A stretch of DNA of 46,760 nucleotides from JAEUOS01 sp964470865 (lineage in GTDB: Bacteria; Pseudomonadota; Gammaproteobacteria; Burkholderiales; JAEUOS01), in NCBI GenBank assembly GCA_964470865.1, contig CAYYFR010000022.1:1-46760 (forward strand), written 5' to 3'. Positions 7,801 to 15,894 of the stretch are shown piece by piece (positions within the stretch are counted from its first letter, which is position 1; every line of letters starts with the position of its first letter). The position numbers were made by a program, and so were the translations under genes. The notes beneath the pieces are model-generated. The model was not told where the DNA came from, ran no database searches, and was given only the letters and a program-made list of their open reading frames with translations.

Positions 7801-8505
7801 ATGGGCAAAGACGCGATCAAAGCCGTGGTGCTGGATCTGGACGATACGCTGTGGCCGATCGCGCCGGTGATCGACCGCGCCGAGCGCGCGTTGGCGGCGT
7901 GGATCCGCCAGCACGCACCCACGGTGGCTGCGCAGTGGGACGTCAACACCTTGAAGCTGCTGCGCGCCAGCTTGGTAGCGGCGAACCCGGCCTTGAAGAA
8001 CGATGTGATGGGCCTGCGTCGCGGCACCATCGCCGCGGCCTTCGCCGATGCCGGCGCCAGCGCCGCGCAAGCCGGCGAGGCTTTCGACTACTTTCACGCC
8101 CAGCGCCAGAAGGTGGAGTTCTACCCGGACGCCCTGCCGGCACTGGAGCGCCTGGCCACACGCTTCAGGCTGGGCGTGATCTCCAATGGTTTCGCCGATG
8201 TTCACGCCATCGGCATCGGCGCTCGCTTCGAGGCAGTGGTGTCGGCCCACGAGGTGGGCGCCGCCAAGCCCGACCCGCGCATATTCGCCGCCTGCATCGA
8301 ACGCATGGGCCTGCAGCCACAAGCCATGATTTACGTCGGCGATGATCCGGCCAATGATGTGATCGCGCCGCGTGCATCCGGCCTCAATGCGGCCTGGATC
8401 AATCGCGTCGGGAAATCATGGCCGGAAAGTCTGGAAGTCGCGCCAGCGCCGGCGCCGGTTTTCACCGACCTCAACGCGTTTGCCGACTGGATGCTGGCCA
8501 CATGA
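7801..8505 (+). CDS. HAD-superfamily hydrolase (phosphatase-like, subfamily IA)
   Basis: A 234-residue haloacid-dehalogenase-fold hydrolase, most likely a small-molecule phosphatase. The four HAD motifs are in order: VVLDLDDTLWP with nucleophile and acid Asp (residues ~9-14), VISNGFADV (motif II), GAAKPDPRIFAA with Lys (motif III), and YVGDDPANDV with acidic residues (motif IV). A helical cap lies between motifs I and II, as in subfamily IA. The start is the ATG at 7801, where MGKDAIKAVVLDLDD fits the family. The stop TGA overlaps the ATG of the second 87-bp cassette, linking the gene to atuA. The substrate is unknown. Confidence 0.88.
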   Translation: MGKDAIKAVVLDLDDTLWPIAPVIDRAERALAAWIRQHAPTVAAQWDVNTLKLLRASLVAANPALKNDVMGLRRGTIAAAFADAGASAAQAGEAFDYFHAQRQKVEFYPDALPALERLATRFRLGVISNGFADVHAIGIGARFEAVVSAHEVGAAKPDPRIFAACIERMGLQPQAMIYVGDDPANDVIAPRASGLNAAWINRVGKSWPESLEVAPAPAPVFTDLNAFADWMLAT

Positions 8506-8588
8506 GTACTCGCTACCAACCCTCAGAAGGGAGCGCTCATCCTCTCTCCGGAATGATGTTGCGCAGTGCCATGAGGGTGGTCCGATGA
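8502..8588 (+). repeat. Coupling cassette copy 2: 87-bp repeat containing a 28-codon ORF
   Basis: Second 87-bp unit, aligned base for base with 4507-4593. It begins with ATGA (overlapping the HAD stop) and ends with ATGA (the ATG is the atuA start). The peptide begins MSTRYQPSEGSAHPLSG and ends RSAMRVVR; shared residues with copy 1 are MST, P, EG, AHP, SG, RS, R and V. GAGGG at 8573-8577 is the likely ribosome site for atuA, 7 nt before its ATG. ACCCTCA (8519-8525) pairs perfectly with TGAGGGT (8572-8578), and flanking ACC (8515-8517) with GGT (8579-8581), so the ribosome site is buried in a stem unless a ribosome opens it. Confidence 0.7.
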
Positions 8589-9943
8589 AGCGCAGCATGC
8601 GCATCGGCTGCGGCGCCGGCTTTCAGGGCGATCGCTTCGAACCGGCGGTGGTATTGGCTTCCCAGGGCGGGCTCGACTGGCTGATGCTTGAATGCCTGGC
8701 CGAACGCACCATTGCGCTGGCCACGCTGCAACGCGTGCGCGATCCCGAGGCCGGCTACGACCCGCTGCTCGACCGCCGCCTGCGCACTCTGCTGCCGCAA
8801 CTGAAAAAGAACGGTGTGCGTCTGATCACCAACATGGGGGCCGCCAACCCGCTGGCCGCCGGGCGTCGCGTCGCCGCGCTGGCGCGCGAATTGGGGCTCG
8901 ACATGCAGGTTGCGGTGGTGTCGGGCGACGAAGTATCGCGCCACCTGCACCCCGGCATTGCCGTCATGGAAACCGGCGCCCCGGTGACAGAGGTGCCCGA
9001 TATCGTCAGTGCCAATGCCTATCTGGGTGCAGAGAGCCTGCTGCCGGCGATCCAAACCGGCGCCGACATCATCATCGGCGGCCGCATCGCCGACCCGTCG
9101 CTGGCGGTGGCGCCGATCATGCACCACTTCGGCTGGCGTCTGGACGACTGGGACCTGTTGGCGCGCGCCACCGTGATCGGCCACCTGCTCGAATGTGCAG
9201 GCCAGGTCACCGGCGGCTATTTTGCCGACCCCGGCAAGAAGGATGTACCCGGGCTTGCCCACCTGGGTTTCCCCTTCGCCGCGGTCGATGCCGACGGCTC
9301 GGCCTTCATCAGCAAAGTGCCGGGGTCGGGCGGCCTGGTGACGCTTGCAACCGTCAAGGAGCAATTGCTCTACGAAGTCACCGACCCAGCCGCTTACATC
9401 ACCCCCGACGTGGTCGCCGATTTCACCGGCGTGCGACTGACCGACCTCGGTGGCGACCGCGTGCATGTAACTGGTGGTCGCGGCCTGCCGCGCACGCCAA
9501 CCTACAAGGCCAGCATCGGCTATCGCGCCGGCTGGCTGGGTGAAGGCGAAATTTCATACGCCGGTGCCAACGCGCGCGCACGCGCCGAACTGGCCGCGGC
9601 CGTGCTGCGCGAACGGCTGGAAGACGAGTTGCCGCAGGTGCGCTATGACCTGATCGGCATCAACGCTGCGCACCGCAGCGATTTCGGCGCCAATATCGAA
9701 CCTTACGAGGTGCGGGTGCGGGTTGCCGGCCTGTGCGTGACGCGCGCCGAAGCCGAGCGAATCGGCTGGGAACTGGAGTCGCTGGGCACCAACGGCCCGG
9801 CCGGTGGCGGCGGCTTTCGCCGCAGCGCCACCGAACGCATCGGCGTGGTGTCGGCCCTGTTGCCGCGCAACCTGGTGCATACCGACGTGACCGTGTTCGG
9901 CGCGCATATCGACGCCGATTCACAGACGCTGGCAGACATATGA
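8585..9943 (+). CDS. AtuA-family protein (DUF1446), N-terminal/core domain
   Basis: A 452-residue protein of the acyclic terpene utilisation AtuA family, whose members occur in citronellol/geraniol and other branched acyl-CoA catabolism clusters; the biochemical activity is not established. The start is the ATG at 8585, giving MKRSMRIGCGAGFQGDRFEP. Characteristic stretches are LASQGGLDWLMLECLAERT, TNMGAANP, IIGGRIADPSLAVAP, HLLECAGQVTGGYF and GPAGGGGFRRS near the end. Many relatives carry an additional ~100-residue C-terminal domain; here that part is the next gene, overlapping by ATGA. The preceding gene is coupled through the 87-bp cassette. No other terpene catabolism genes are nearby, so the pathway role is open. 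Confidence 0.85.
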   Translation: MKRSMRIGCGAGFQGDRFEPAVVLASQGGLDWLMLECLAERTIALATLQRVRDPEAGYDPLLDRRLRTLLPQLKKNGVRLITNMGAANPLAAGRRVAALARELGLDMQVAVVSGDEVSRHLHPGIAVMETGAPVTEVPDIVSANAYLGAESLLPAIQTGADIIIGGRIADPSLAVAPIMHHFGWRLDDWDLLARATVIGHLLECAGQVTGGYFADPGKKDVPGLAHLGFPFAAVDADGSAFISKVPGSGGLVTLATVKEQLLYEVTDPAAYITPDVVADFTGVRLTDLGGDRVHVTGGRGLPRTPTYKASIGYRAGWLGEGEISYAGANARARAELAAAVLRERLEDELPQVRYDLIGINAAHRSDFGANIEPYEVRVRVAGLCVTRAEAERIGWELESLGTNGPAGGGGFRRSATERIGVVSALLPRNLVHTDVTVFGAHIDADSQTLADI

Positions 9944-10248
9944 AACTGCACGACATCGCGCACGCGCGCGCCGGCGACAAGGGCAACACCTCCACCCTGT
10001 CGTTGATTCCCTACAAGCCGCAAGACTATGCGCTCTTGTGCCGCGAAATCACGGCAGAACGGGTCAAGGCGCATTTGGCCGGTATTGTGGTGGGCAAAGT
10101 CACACGCTTCGAGTGCCCTAATCTGCCGGCGCTGACGTTTACCTGTGAGGGCGCACTGCTGGGCGGCGTCACCGTTTCGCCGGGGCTTGATCCGCATGGC
10201 AAGAGCTTGAGTTTTGCGCTGCTGGAAATGCGTGTCGAGTCCGACTGA
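9940..10248 (+). CDS. AtuA C-terminal-domain-like protein, encoded separately
   Basis: A small protein of 102 residues starting MKLHDIAHARAGDKGNTSTL, which matches the extra C-terminal domain found fused to AtuA/DUF1446 proteins in many bacteria. The conserved ARAGDKGNTS motif is at residues ~9-18. The ATG lies in ATGA shared with the stop of the core AtuA gene, so the two should be made in a fixed ratio and act as a complex. The domain's function is unknown. The stop is at 10248, and the next plus-strand gene is more than 1.2 kb away. Confidence 0.85.
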   Translation: MKLHDIAHARAGDKGNTSTLSLIPYKPQDYALLCREITAERVKAHLAGIVVGKVTRFECPNLPALTFTCEGALLGGVTVSPGLDPHGKSLSFALLEMRVESD

Positions 10249-10327
10249 CGCAAAAGCTTCCAATGGGACCCGCCGGAGGAATTCGCGCGGCCGGGTGCTA
10301 CAGACGCGCTGCCTGCGGTGCCCTTGC

Positions 10328-10693
10328 TCAGGCGCGCGGCGCCTTGAGCCATGCCTCCGCCAAACGCACACAGCAGGTGGCGCCCAGGGGAATCAATTCG
10401 CCATTGAAATCGTAGTTCGGGTCATGCAGCATGCGCGGCCCCAAGCCGTGGCCGGCGTCGCGATGGGTACCGTCACCGTTGCCGGTGAAGCAATAGCAAC
10501 CGGGCTTGGCCTGCAATGTAGGCGAAGTCTTCGGCGCCTATGGTCGGCTCCTGCGCCAGCACGCGGTGAGCTTGGCGGCGATCACGTCGGCCGTGCGCTT
10601 TTCGTCAAAGCACAGTTGCGGATGGGCATGCATGTCACGCCGCACGGCCTGGAGTTCGGCGGCGGTTCCAACGATGGAATCAATGATGTTCAT
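10328..10693 (-). pseudogene. M20 amidohydrolase (hippuricase-like) remnant, internally deleted and frameshifted
   Basis: Only the two ends of an M20-family metal-dependent amidohydrolase remain. The N-terminal start MNIIDSIVGTAAELQAVRRD with DMHAHPQLCFDE reads from 10693. The C-terminal end CYCFTGNGDGTHRDAGHG, then MLHDPNYDFNGELIPLG, ends at 10328. Between them a short stretch reading GAEDFAYIAG is in another frame. Intact relatives have about 390-400 codons; this remnant spans 366 bp, so some 270 codons, including most metal ligands and the dimerisation domain, are gone and the pieces are out of frame. It lies where the ybbP permease gene often follows ybbA. Confidence 0.85.
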
Positions 10694-10765
10694 GGTCTGT
10701 TCCTCACGGAAGTGTCTCGCGCGGCCGCTGGAGCAAATAGCGTGCTCACGCAACGTGGCTGGATT

Positions 10766-11452
10766 CTAAGTCGCCTGGGCAATACTGCTGTCGATCCGCC
10801 CCTGGCGCAAATGAATGCGCCGATCGCAGCGGGTGGCGATGTTCAGATCGTGCGTCACCAACACCAGGGTGGTGCCAAGCTCCGCATTGAGGCCGAACAG
10901 CAAATCGATGATGGTGGCACCGGTGACGGTGTCCAGGTTGCCGGTCGGTTCATCGGCGAACAGAATCTTCGGGCGCGGCGCGAACGCGCGCGCCACCGCC
11001 ACCCGTTGCTGCTCGCCACCCGACAGGTGCTTTGGATAGTGGGTCAGGCGCTCGCCCAGCCCCACTCGCGTCAGGGTCTCGCGCGCCTCGCTGCGCGCAT
11101 CGCCACGGCCGGCCAGTTCCAGCGGCAGCATCACGTTCTCCAGAGCATTCAGATGCGGCATCAACTGAAAAGCCTGGAATACGAACCCGACGAGACGGCC
11201 ACGCAATGCGGCCCGCCCGTCTTCGTCCAATGCGAACAGGTCGTGGCCATCGAGCCGGACACTGCCGCTGGTGGGTGTATCCAGGCCCGCCAGCAGCGAC
11301 AGCAGGGTGGACTTGCCTGACCCCGACGCACCGACAATCGCCAAGGATTCGGCCGCACCGACGCTCAGATCGATCTCATGCAGAATAGCGAGTGGTGTAT
11401 CGCCGTTGGGCACCGACTTGGTAAGCCCCCGTACTTCAATGATGTTGCGCAC
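10766..11452 (-). CDS. ybbA: ABC transporter ATP-binding protein YbbA (LolD-like)
   Basis: A 228-residue ATPase of the MacB/LolD group, which powers extraction or remodelling of lipids or lipoproteins rather than classical solute import. Walker A is GASGSGKSTLL, the signature is LSGGEQQRVAVARA, Walker B is KILFADEPTGNLD, and the switch His is in LVTHD. The start is the GTG at 11452 (MRNIIEVRGLTKSV), giving the usual YbbA length. Divergence from tesA is the familiar arrangement, with only 14 bp between starts. The expected partner permease (YbbP, about 800 residues) is not downstream; a decayed M20 gene is there instead. The protein may be orphaned or use a distant permease. Confidence 0.92.
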   Translation of the reverse strand: MRNIIEVRGLTKSVPNGDTPLAILHEIDLSVGAAESLAIVGASGSGKSTLLSLLAGLDTPTSGSVRLDGHDLFALDEDGRAALRGRLVGFVFQAFQLMPHLNALENVMLPLELAGRGDARSEARETLTRVGLGERLTHYPKHLSGGEQQRVAVARAFAPRPKILFADEPTGNLDTVTGATIIDLLFGLNAELGTTLVLVTHDLNIATRCDRRIHLRQGRIDSSIAQAT

Positions 11453-11466
11453 TTCAAATCCTGCCC

Positions 11467-12117
11467 ATGAAAAGTTTCCTGACCGCCTGGTTTTTCGCGC
11501 TGGCAATATCGGCCGCACTGGCAAATCCTGGCCCCGGCCTCGTATCGGCGGGCAAGGCACCGACAATCCTGGTCTATGGAGACAGCCTGTCGGCGGAATA
11601 CGGCTTGCCGCGCGGCGCGGGATGGGCTGCCTTGATGGAGCAAAGGCTCAAGCAACTGAAATTGAATTATAGCGTCGCCAATGTCAGCATCAGTGGAGAA
11701 ACCACCGCCGGCGGCGCCGGGCGCATCAATGCCGAACTTGCGCGCATACGGCCGGCGATCGTGATTATCGAACTGGGCGGCAACGACGGCTTGCGCGGCC
11801 TGGCGCTGGCCGCCACCCGCGCCAATCTGGAGTCGATGATCGAGGCGGCTTCAAAGAGCGGTGCGCGGGTATTGCTGTGCGGCATGCAGTTGCCGCCCAA
11901 CTACGGCCGCGACTACACCGAGCGCTTTCGCGCCATGTATGGCGAGTTGGCCAAGCGCCACAAAGTGGCCCTGCTGCCCTTTTTCCTCGAAGGTATAGGC
12001 GAACGGCGCGAAATGTTCCAGTCCGACGGCATTCACCCGGTGGCCGAGGCACAGCCGCGCATCCTCGACAACGTGTGGGCGGAACTGGCGCCGCTTCTCA
12101 AGGCGCCGCGCAAATAA
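11467..12117 (+). CDS. tesA: Periplasmic GDSL esterase/lysophospholipase TesA
   Basis: A 216-residue multifunctional SGNH hydrolase acting in the periplasm on thioesters, arylesters and lysophospholipids. The signal peptide is residues 1-~19 (MKSFLTAWFFALAISAALA). The nucleophile Ser is in ILVYGDSLSAEYG (block I), block II Gly is in ISGETTAGG, the Asn is in ELGGNDGLRG (block III), and Asp-His is in SDGIHPVAEAQ (block V), so the triad is complete. The start ATG at 11467 is 14 bp from the ybbA start on the other strand, so the tesA promoter must lie within ybbA coding DNA or overlap its promoter. Confidence 0.95.
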   Translation: MKSFLTAWFFALAISAALANPGPGLVSAGKAPTILVYGDSLSAEYGLPRGAGWAALMEQRLKQLKLNYSVANVSISGETTAGGAGRINAELARIRPAIVIIELGGNDGLRGLALAATRANLESMIEAASKSGARVLLCGMQLPPNYGRDYTERFRAMYGELAKRHKVALLPFFLEGIGERREMFQSDGIHPVAEAQPRILDNVWAELAPLLKAPRK

Positions 12118-12232
12118 TTCCCGCCCCGCAGCCTTGCGCTTTCGGGCTGAGCTTAAAATTGGCGCTTGGTCGCGCAGTCAAGCGATCCCTTTTCCTCCGG
12201 TTGCGCGCTTGAGCAATTTCCCTTCTGTCGAC

Positions 12233-13264
12233 ATGAGCCGCCTGCACGAATTTGACGGCGTCATCGACGTGCGCTCGCCGGCCGAGTTTGCGCTTGACCA
12301 TATTCCCGGTGCCATCTCCGCGCCGGTGCTCAATGACGATGAGCGCGCACGCATCGGCACCCTGCACAAAGAGGCCTCCGCGTTTGCTGCCAAACGGGCC
12401 GGCGCCGCGCTGGTGGCAGCCAATATCGCACGTCACCTCGATGCGCAATTTCAGGCCCAGCCGAAATCCTGGAGCCCCTTGATCTATTGCTGGCGTGGCG
12501 GCCAGCGCTCCGGCAGCATGGCCGAGATATTCAGCCGCATCGGCTGGAAGTGCGCACAGCTTGAAGGCGGCTATCGCAGCTACCGCCGCCACGTGGTGCA
12601 GACCTTGCTGGACCTGCCACCCACGCTGGATCTGCGCATCGTGTGCGGAGTTACCGGCAGCGGCAAGAGCCGCCTGCTGCGCGCGCTTGCTGCCGCCGGC
12701 GCGCAGGTGCTGGACCTCGAAGACCTGGCGCGCCATCGCGGTTCGGTGCTGGGCTCACTGCCGGGCGCCGCACAGCCATCGCAGAAGATGTTCGAAAGCG
12801 TGTTGTGCAACGCGTTGGCGGGCTTCAACCCCGGGCGAGCCTTGTTCATTGAAGCGGAAAGCAAGAAGGTTGGCGCCGTACAGGTGCCCGATGCACTGAT
12901 GCTCTGCATGCGTGCCGCCCCCTGCTTGCGCATCGATATGGATCACGCGCTGCGCATCGCCCTGCTCAAGGATGAATATGCGCATTTCCTCACCGATGGC
13001 GCGGCGCTGGCCACGCAACTCGACTGCCTGGTCGCGCTGCATGGCCACGAGCGCATCGATGAATGGAAACGCCTGTGTGCCCAGGGTGCATGGGATCAGC
13101 TGGTCGATCGGCTGCTCGCCGAACACTACGACCCCGCCTACCTGCGCGGCATGGCGCGCAACTATGCGGGCTATGGGCAAGCCAAACCGCTTGCGATCGA
13201 CGCCATCGACGCGAGCGCAATGACGCGCGCCGCGCACACCGCGCTGGCTATTGCGGCGCCATGA
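12233..13264 (+). CDS. mnmH: tRNA 2-selenouridine/geranyl-2-thiouridine synthase MnmH
   Basis: Rhodanese-P-loop enzyme that modifies the wobble 2-thiouridine of tRNA, geranylating it and exchanging S for Se using selenophosphate. The rhodanese domain (about residues 8-125) has VIDVRSPAEF and the catalytic cysteine in LIYCWRGGQRSGSM. A P-loop GVTGSGKSRLL follows at about residue 145. The start is uncertain: the ATG at 12233 gives 343 residues, while a TTG at 12209 gives eight more; neither has a clear ribosome site. Selenium use would need selD elsewhere. It is convergent with ppiD. Confidence 0.92.
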   Translation: MSRLHEFDGVIDVRSPAEFALDHIPGAISAPVLNDDERARIGTLHKEASAFAAKRAGAALVAANIARHLDAQFQAQPKSWSPLIYCWRGGQRSGSMAEIFSRIGWKCAQLEGGYRSYRRHVVQTLLDLPPTLDLRIVCGVTGSGKSRLLRALAAAGAQVLDLEDLARHRGSVLGSLPGAAQPSQKMFESVLCNALAGFNPGRALFIEAESKKVGAVQVPDALMLCMRAAPCLRIDMDHALRIALLKDEYAHFLTDGAALATQLDCLVALHGHERIDEWKRLCAQGAWDQLVDRLLAEHYDPAYLRGMARNYAGYGQAKPLAIDAIDASAMTRAAHTALAIAAP

Positions 13265-13366
13265 AGCAGCAGTCCTGGGCGCAGGGGCGCGGACATCGCC
13301 GTAACTCAAGTCGCTGCCGCGGAAACTAGGGTCCGGCGTCCGCCGCCTCAAGAAGGCTGCGGGGCT

Positions 13367-15259
13367 TTAGTTCCCCTTCTTCTCCAGATTTTCCTTGAAC
13401 ACCACCACCTTGGCGCCCTGTTTGACGCTTTCAAGGTAGCCGGCGAAATCCGCTTCGGCCTGGACGCGGTCGAGCGCGGACTTGACTGCGGCCTGGCGCC
13501 CTGGCTCGCTTGCCGCACCCTCGCTTACCTTGTTGATGCGGAAGATTGCATAACCGCCCGGCATCGGCGTGCCGACGATCGCCGGCAACTTGGTCGTAGG
13601 TGCGGTCATTACCGCACGCAAGGCATCCGGCGCCAGTCCTTCTGGCTTGGCGCGCGAGAGGCTGCGCGCGGCACCGAACTCGATCGCGGCAGCAGACCCT
13701 TGCACCGCCTTGAGCTTCGCTTCGCCCTCCTTGCGTGCCAGTGCCGCGGCTTCCTTGCGCGTAAGTGATGACTTGATCTCGGCTTCGACCTGCTCAAACG
13801 GCTTGGTCGCCTGTGGTTTGTATTCCATCACCCGCGCCGACACCATCACACCAGGCGCGACTTCCACCGCTTCGGTATTGCGCTTGGCCTTGAGCGCATC
13901 GTCCGAGAACAGGCGCTCAAGAACCCGCGGGTGGCCCAACTGGCGCGGCGGCGCGGCGCGCGAAAATGACTCCGTCGACTCCAGTTTCAACTTGTACTTG
14001 TCGGCGGCGGGCTTGAGGCTGTCGGCCTGCTCATACACGGTGTTGGTGAATCCTTCCGCGCTCTCGGTAAACTTTTTCTGCGCCTGGGCACGCGTCCATT
14101 CCTTCTCGATTTCGCCGCGCACCTCGTCTAAGGTACGCACCTTGCCCGGCTTGATACCAATCAGTTTGATGACGTGGTAGCCGAACTCGGATTCCACCAC
14201 GTTGCTGATTTCGCCTTCCTTCATGGCGAAGACCGCATCCTCGAAGGCCTTGACCATGGAGCCACGCCCGAAGCTGCCAAGACTGCCGCCCTGGGCGGCG
14301 GATCCGGGATCCTGCGACAGCTTGGTGGCCAGCGCGGCAAAGTCGGCACCCGGCGCCTTGACCTGCTTCAAAATATCTTCGGCGCGCGCCTTCAACGCAG
14401 CGCGGTCGGATTTTTCCTCGAACTTGACCAGGATGTGGCTGGCCTGGCGCTGTTCATCCTGGCGATACCTTGCGATGTTCTGGTCGTAGAAGGCCTTGAC
14501 CTCCTCCTGCGGCGCGGTGAGCGATGCGGCGATCGCCTCGACGCTCAACACCACGTACTCGGCCTTGACCTCCGCCGGCCGCGCGAATTCCTTCAGGTTG
14601 GCGTCGTAGTAGCCGCGCACCGCCTCGGGGGCCAACTTGACCGCAGCGGTGAAACTGTCGTCCTTGATGATGAATTCCTGCACTTCACGCACTTCACCCT
14701 GGGCGCGCGCGATCATTGCCTGCACCGCGCGCGGCGCGAACGCCGACTCGCCGACACCGGTATTGAGCGCCTGCATCGAAAGATCCTGGCGCAAGCGATT
14801 TTCGAAAGCCTCGGGTGTGTAACCCTGTGCCGCCAGCAGGCGGGTATAGCGTTCCTTGCTGAACTGGCCGCCCTCCTGCACCGCCGGAATCGCCATGATC
14901 ACTTCGCGCAGGCGTTCATCGGTGATAACGACACTGCGCTCGACGGCATAGGTGGTAAGCGCGCGCTGATTGACCAGCGAATCGAGCGCTGCCGTGCGTG
15001 CTTCCGGTGTATCGAACATCGCCGGATCGAACGGGATGTTCAGATTGCGCGCCATTTCACGCTGACGCTCGAGCTGGTCACGCTGGGCTTGGCTGAATTC
15101 CTGCTGGGTGATGGCGTGCCCGCCCACCTTGGCCACGGAAGTCGGATCGTCTCCCATCCTGTTGTAGCCATCGATGCCGAAAAAAGCGAATGGCGGCACG
15201 ATCAGCACCAACAGCAGAAACTGCATCAGGCGTTGGTGGGTGCGAATGAATTCGAACAT
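13367..15259 (-). CDS. ppiD: Periplasmic chaperone/peptidyl-prolyl isomerase PpiD
   Basis: A 630-residue inner-membrane-anchored chaperone at the Sec translocon exit. The start is the ATG at 15259 (MFEFIRTHQRLMQFLLLVLI); the N-terminal anchor helix is at about residues 12-34, followed by a SurA_N-type chaperone domain. The parvulin domain is at about 265-360, with ASHILVKFEEK, LSQDPGSAAQGGSLG and EFGYHVIKL, followed by a second chaperone-like C-terminal part. The HU-tRNA-PpiD block is the usual proteobacterial neighbourhood. It is separated from the tRNAs by a strong terminator, so it should have its own promoter in the 60 bp upstream. Confidence 0.94.
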   Translation of the reverse strand: MFEFIRTHQRLMQFLLLVLIVPPFAFFGIDGYNRMGDDPTSVAKVGGHAITQQEFSQAQRDQLERQREMARNLNIPFDPAMFDTPEARTAALDSLVNQRALTTYAVERSVVITDERLREVIMAIPAVQEGGQFSKERYTRLLAAQGYTPEAFENRLRQDLSMQALNTGVGESAFAPRAVQAMIARAQGEVREVQEFIIKDDSFTAAVKLAPEAVRGYYDANLKEFARPAEVKAEYVVLSVEAIAASLTAPQEEVKAFYDQNIARYRQDEQRQASHILVKFEEKSDRAALKARAEDILKQVKAPGADFAALATKLSQDPGSAAQGGSLGSFGRGSMVKAFEDAVFAMKEGEISNVVESEFGYHVIKLIGIKPGKVRTLDEVRGEIEKEWTRAQAQKKFTESAEGFTNTVYEQADSLKPAADKYKLKLESTESFSRAAPPRQLGHPRVLERLFSDDALKAKRNTEAVEVAPGVMVSARVMEYKPQATKPFEQVEAEIKSSLTRKEAAALARKEGEAKLKAVQGSAAAIEFGAARSLSRAKPEGLAPDALRAVMTAPTTKLPAIVGTPMPGGYAIFRINKVSEGAASEPGRQAAVKSALDRVQAEADFAGYLESVKQGAKVVVFKENLEKKGN

Positions 15260-15320
15260 GACTGGAACCATCCCTGGATAAACGTCGCCGGCGCCGACTG
15301 GTGCAAAAGGTACCGTGTGT

Positions 15321-15349
15321 AAAAAAAAGCCGAACTCGCAGGTTCGGCT
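15321..15349 (-). terminator. Rho-independent terminator of the hupB-tRNA unit
   Basis: On the minus strand AGCCGAAC pairs with GTTCGGCT around a six-base loop and runs into eight T (A-tract at 15321-15328 on the plus strand). It lies just past tRNA-Asp and ahead of ppiD, closing the tRNA transcript. Confidence 0.9.
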
Positions 15350-15360
15350 CTTCTTAATGA

Positions 15361-15437
15361 TGGCGGAGTGGACGGGACTCGAACCCGCGACCCCCGGCGT
15401 GACAGGCCGGTATTCTAACCAACTGAACTACCACTCC
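15361..15437 (-). tRNA. tRNA-Asp (GTC), CCA encoded
   Basis: A 77-nt cloverleaf on the minus strand starting GGAGTGGTAGTTCAG and ending CCACTCCGCCA. The anticodon loop CCTGTCACG gives GTC for aspartate. The T-arm GGGTTCGAGTCC is standard, the acceptor stem GGAGTGG/CCACTCC pairs fully, and the 3' CCA is in the DNA. Confidence 0.98.
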
Positions 15438-15484
15438 ATGATCGATCGTAATGCCTGAACCGCGTTTCTCGTCTGCACAGCGCT

Positions 15485-15560
15485 TGGTGGGTGCTGACGG
15501 GATCGAACCGCCGACATTCGCCTTGTAAGGGCGACGCTCTACCAGCTGAGCTAAGCACCC
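15485..15560 (-). tRNA. tRNA-Val (TAC), CCA encoded
   Basis: A 76-nt cloverleaf on the minus strand starting GGGTGCTTAGCTCAG and ending AGCACCCACCA. The anticodon loop CCTTACAAG gives TAC for valine. The T-arm GGTTCGATCC and acceptor stem GGGTGCT/AGCACCC are intact. It lies 61 bp after hupB and 47 bp before tRNA-Asp, probably in one transcript with both. Confidence 0.98.
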
Positions 15561-15621
15561 TTCGCATCCAGGCTGCCCGTTAAAGCCGAAAGTTTTTGGG
15601 CAACTTGACCAGCAAAGACCA

Positions 15622-15894
15622 CTATTTTACAGCATCTTTCAAAGCTTTGCCCGGCTTGAACTTGGGCACTTTCGCGGCCGGAATCTTGATCGGCATGTTG
15701 GTGCGCGGGTTGCGCCCGGTGCGCTGCTTGCGCCTGGCCACCTGAAAGGTGCCGAAGCCCACCAGGGTGACGCTGCCGTTCTTCTTCAGCGTGGTCTTCA
15801 CCGCGGCGACCATCGCATCGAGCGCGCGCCCGGCCGCCGCCTTGGAGATGTCGGCCACCTTCGCGATGTGCTCCACCATATCCGCCTTGTTCAT
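15622..15894 (-). CDS. hupB: DNA-binding protein HU-beta
   Basis: A 90-residue nucleoid protein that bends DNA without strong sequence preference. The start MNKADMVEHIAKVADISKAA and the DNA-contacting arm RTGRNPRTNMPIKIP (the HU signature, residues ~55-69) are clear; the core VTLVGFGTFQVARRK is conserved. Two tRNA genes and ppiD follow. In many proteobacteria lon precedes this gene; here the upstream neighbour is a DapA-like lyase reading the same way. Confidence 0.97.
   Translation of the reverse strand: MNKADMVEHIAKVADISKAAAGRALDAMVAAVKTTLKKNGSVTLVGFGTFQVARRKQRTGRNPRTNMPIKIPAAKVPKFKPGKALKDAVK

Noticed and set aside
8537..9466. Minus-strand open frame opposite atuA
   Set aside because: Antisense shadow. 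It covers the second 87-bp cassette, so shared words such as REDERSL in antisense frames come from the repeat, not from a gene family.
12118..12232. Upstream extension of mnmH by up to 33 codons
   Set aside because: The extra residues do not resemble the family N-terminus and overlap likely promoter sequence.
14174..15322. Plus-strand open frame of 382 codons opposite ppiD
   Set aside because: Antisense to a well supported PpiD gene, no domain signal.
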